In this document: positions 4,638 through 5,932 of the stretch, piece after piece
Layout of the letters: every line of letters begins with the position of its first letter
Position numbering within the stretch: position 1 is the stretch's first letter
Assembly (NCBI GenBank): GCA_900299065.1
Contig: OMIJ01000202.1
Span: 1 to 5,932 of the forward strand
From: Hyphomicrobiales bacterium
GTDB taxonomy: Bacteria > Pseudomonadota > Alphaproteobacteria > Rhizobiales > Beijerinckiaceae
Length of the DNA stretch: 5,932 bases
Direction: 5' to 3'
Notes under the pieces: generated by a model
Seen by the model: the letters and a program-made list of their open reading frames with translations, nothing else
What the model was told of the DNA's origin: nothing
Database searches by the model: none
Made by a program: the position numbers and the translations under genes

Positions 4638-5932
4638 CGCGGGCGCGTTGCCACCACTTGCGAGGCCGTTGGCGCTCTGCTGATCAACTCGTCAATGCGA
4701 TCACGCTCTTGTTTGAATTCTGCAATTTGCCGTCCATCCAATTCACGAACGCGGGCAAGTTTGATGCGCATGGGATCGACAAAATTCCCATTCACGAGCA
4801 CTTCATAGTGCAGATGCGGCCCTGTCGCCAAGCCGGTCATGCCCAAAAAGCCGACCACTTGACCCTGACGCACGCGCACACCTTCGGCAATGCCGCGGGC
4901 AAATCCTGACATGTGATTATAGGTTGTAATATAGCCATTGGGATGCTGGATTTCGACGCGATTGCCATAGCCTGACTCACGTTTGGCTTTGATCACGACG
5001 CCATTGCCAGCTGCTACAATGGGTGTCCCGATAGGCGCTGCCCAATCAACACCTGTATGCATGCGTGAATAGCCCAAAATGGGATGAAAGCGCCGACCAA
5101 AGCCTGATCTTTGTTCGCCCTGGGCGATAGGTTTGCGGATCAGAAATTTGCGTGTTGATTTGCCATTCTCGTCGAAGAAATCAATCGTTGTATCTTCGGG
5201 CGCTTGATACCGATAATATTTGAACGTCTCATTGCGCACTGTAATGGAGGCATAGAGCAATTCGGTACGGCCATCGCCTTCTTCGCTTTCTTCATAAAAG
5301 ACTTCGAAAGAATCGCTTGGTGTTGCAGCGCGCTGGAAGTCGACATCATTAGCGAAAATCCGCACCAGATCATTGATAATGGGCTTAGGAACTTCCTGCT
5401 TCAAGGCCGTTTCATAAAAACTATCGTAGAGTCGAATGCTATCCGTATCCTCTTCCTCATCGTCTTCCGGAGAGGTTTTATTATCGACTTTCGTTTGAAT
5501 CTCTGCTTTGGCAACTTGATAATATTTCAGCTCATCACTCACAGCGATGATCATTTCCAGATTGTCATTGGTATAAACAGACAGCCGGGCTAACACCTGA
5601 CCCGTGCGATCATCCCAATCCAAAAATAACATTTTGATTTTCTGCCCTTCTGTAACGGGCAATTCACCGCGCTTCATCGGGCCAAAGGCGGAAACGATAT
5701 TCGCAATGGCGTCCGGTTTGACATTATTGTTGCGTAATATGTCTTCAAGGCGTTCATTGCGGCGAACGATGACCAATTTTTCGACCACTGATTTTTCTGC
5801 TTCCTGGGCTGTGCTTTTGGGAATCAGGCTGACATTCTCCGGCACCATTCGCACTTGAATATTCGAGAAAGGCGCGGACATAATAGCATTGTCAGTGCTC
5901 CCCATTGGGCTTGCGCCATTGAGATCAAAAGC
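4634..5932 (-). CDS. M23 family peptidoglycan metallopeptidase with LysM-like domain (5' partial)
   Basis: C-terminal 432 residues of an envelope endopeptidase that cuts peptide cross-links in peptidoglycan. The frame stays open to the right edge (first visible residues AFDLNGASP), so the ATG at 5903-5905 is not a supported start. Full-length alphaproteobacterial relatives run to about 600 residues or more, so the signal or membrane anchor is outside the window. Numbering from that Met, residues 43-95 (KLVIVRRNERLEDIL to KIKMLFL) resemble the LysM/OapA-like domain of Csd3- and ShyA-type enzymes. An acidic linker, PEDDEEEDTD, follows at 146-155. The M23 core spans about 262-378. Zinc ligands are H283 and D287 (HTGVD) and H366 (HLH), with H331 (YNHMSG) as the catalytic histidine, so the site looks intact. 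The C-terminal tail is charged and helical (396-410). It is convergent with gluQ and shares 4 bases at the stop codons. Confidence 0.92.
   Translation of the reverse strand, partial: AFDLNGASPMGSTDNAIMSAPFSNIQVRMVPENVSLIPKSTAQEAEKSVVEKLVIVRRNERLEDILRNNNVKPDAIANIVSAFGPMKRGELPVTEGQKIKMLFLDWDDRTGQVLARLSVYTNDNLEMIIAVSDELKYYQVAKAEIQTKVDNKTSPEDDEEEDTDSIRLYDSFYETALKQEVPKPIINDLVRIFANDVDFQRAATPSDSFEVFYEESEEGDGRTELLYASITVRNETFKYYRYQAPEDTTIDFFDENGKSTRKFLIRKPIAQGEQRSGFGRRFHPILGYSRMHTGVDWAAPIGTPIVAAGNGVVIKAKRESGYGNRVEIQHPNGYITTYNHMSGFARGIAEGVRVRQGQVVGFLGMTGLATGPHLHYEVLVNGNFVDPMRIKLARVRELDGRQIAEFKQERDRIDELISRAPTASQVVATRPR

Noticed and set aside
5204..5593. Plus-strand open frame of 129 codons opposite the M23 gene
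   Set aside because: It lies wholly within a conserved coding region on the other strand and shows no family features.
1..5932. CRISPR array, tRNA or rRNA genes, insertion sequence, toxin-antitoxin or defence system
   Set aside because: No regularly spaced repeats, cloverleaf, transposase motifs or paired small genes were seen; the window reads as core chromosome.

Overview
The window is 5,932 bases of densely coding bacterial chromosome with six protein genes. The encoded proteins look alphaproteobacterial, most likely Hyphomicrobiales (Rhizobiales). The pointers are an ExoB-type GalE with FSST at the catalytic serine position, a methyltransferase of a conserved alphaproteobacterial type (VPNRRGLWAR and TPFGHGRP blocks), and a stand-alone glutamyl-Q tRNA(Asp) synthetase. 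Base composition looks moderate, with TTG, GAT and CAT codons used freely, so this is not a high-GC genome. Genus cannot be set from the sequence alone.

Layout: (1) 1-975 (+) is the 3' part of an SfnG-like flavin-dependent monooxygenase, cut by the left edge. (2) 976-1128 is a 153-base gap whose first two thirds (989-1072) can fold into a well-formed three-way junction. (3) 1129-2121 (+) is galE. (4) 2168-2929 (+) is a class I SAM-dependent methyltransferase, 46 bases after galE. (5) 2926-3624 (-) is an alpha/beta-hydrolase carboxylesterase. (6) 3625-3740 is a divergent promoter gap. (7) 3741-4637 (+) is gluQ. (8) 4634-5932 (-) is a large M23 peptidoglycan endopeptidase, cut by the right edge.

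The genes do not form one pathway. GalE supplies UDP-galactose for surface polysaccharide and the M23 enzyme remodels peptidoglycan, so both touch the envelope. GluQ modifies queuosine in tRNA(Asp). The monooxygenase probably acts in organosulfur use or a related oxidation. Both convergent gene pairs meet tail to tail with the same 4-base overlap, TTAG, and neither has a visible intrinsic terminator.

The most interesting item is the intergenic element upstream of galE: two perfect 8-bp helices whose left arms are directly adjacent, plus a 5-bp side hairpin filling the gap between their right arms. This is what a structured RNA would look like, and I do not recognise it as a known class. A second curiosity is the start of gluQ, where the only strong Shine-Dalgarno sequence sits in front of an ATT codon rather than the annotated ATG.
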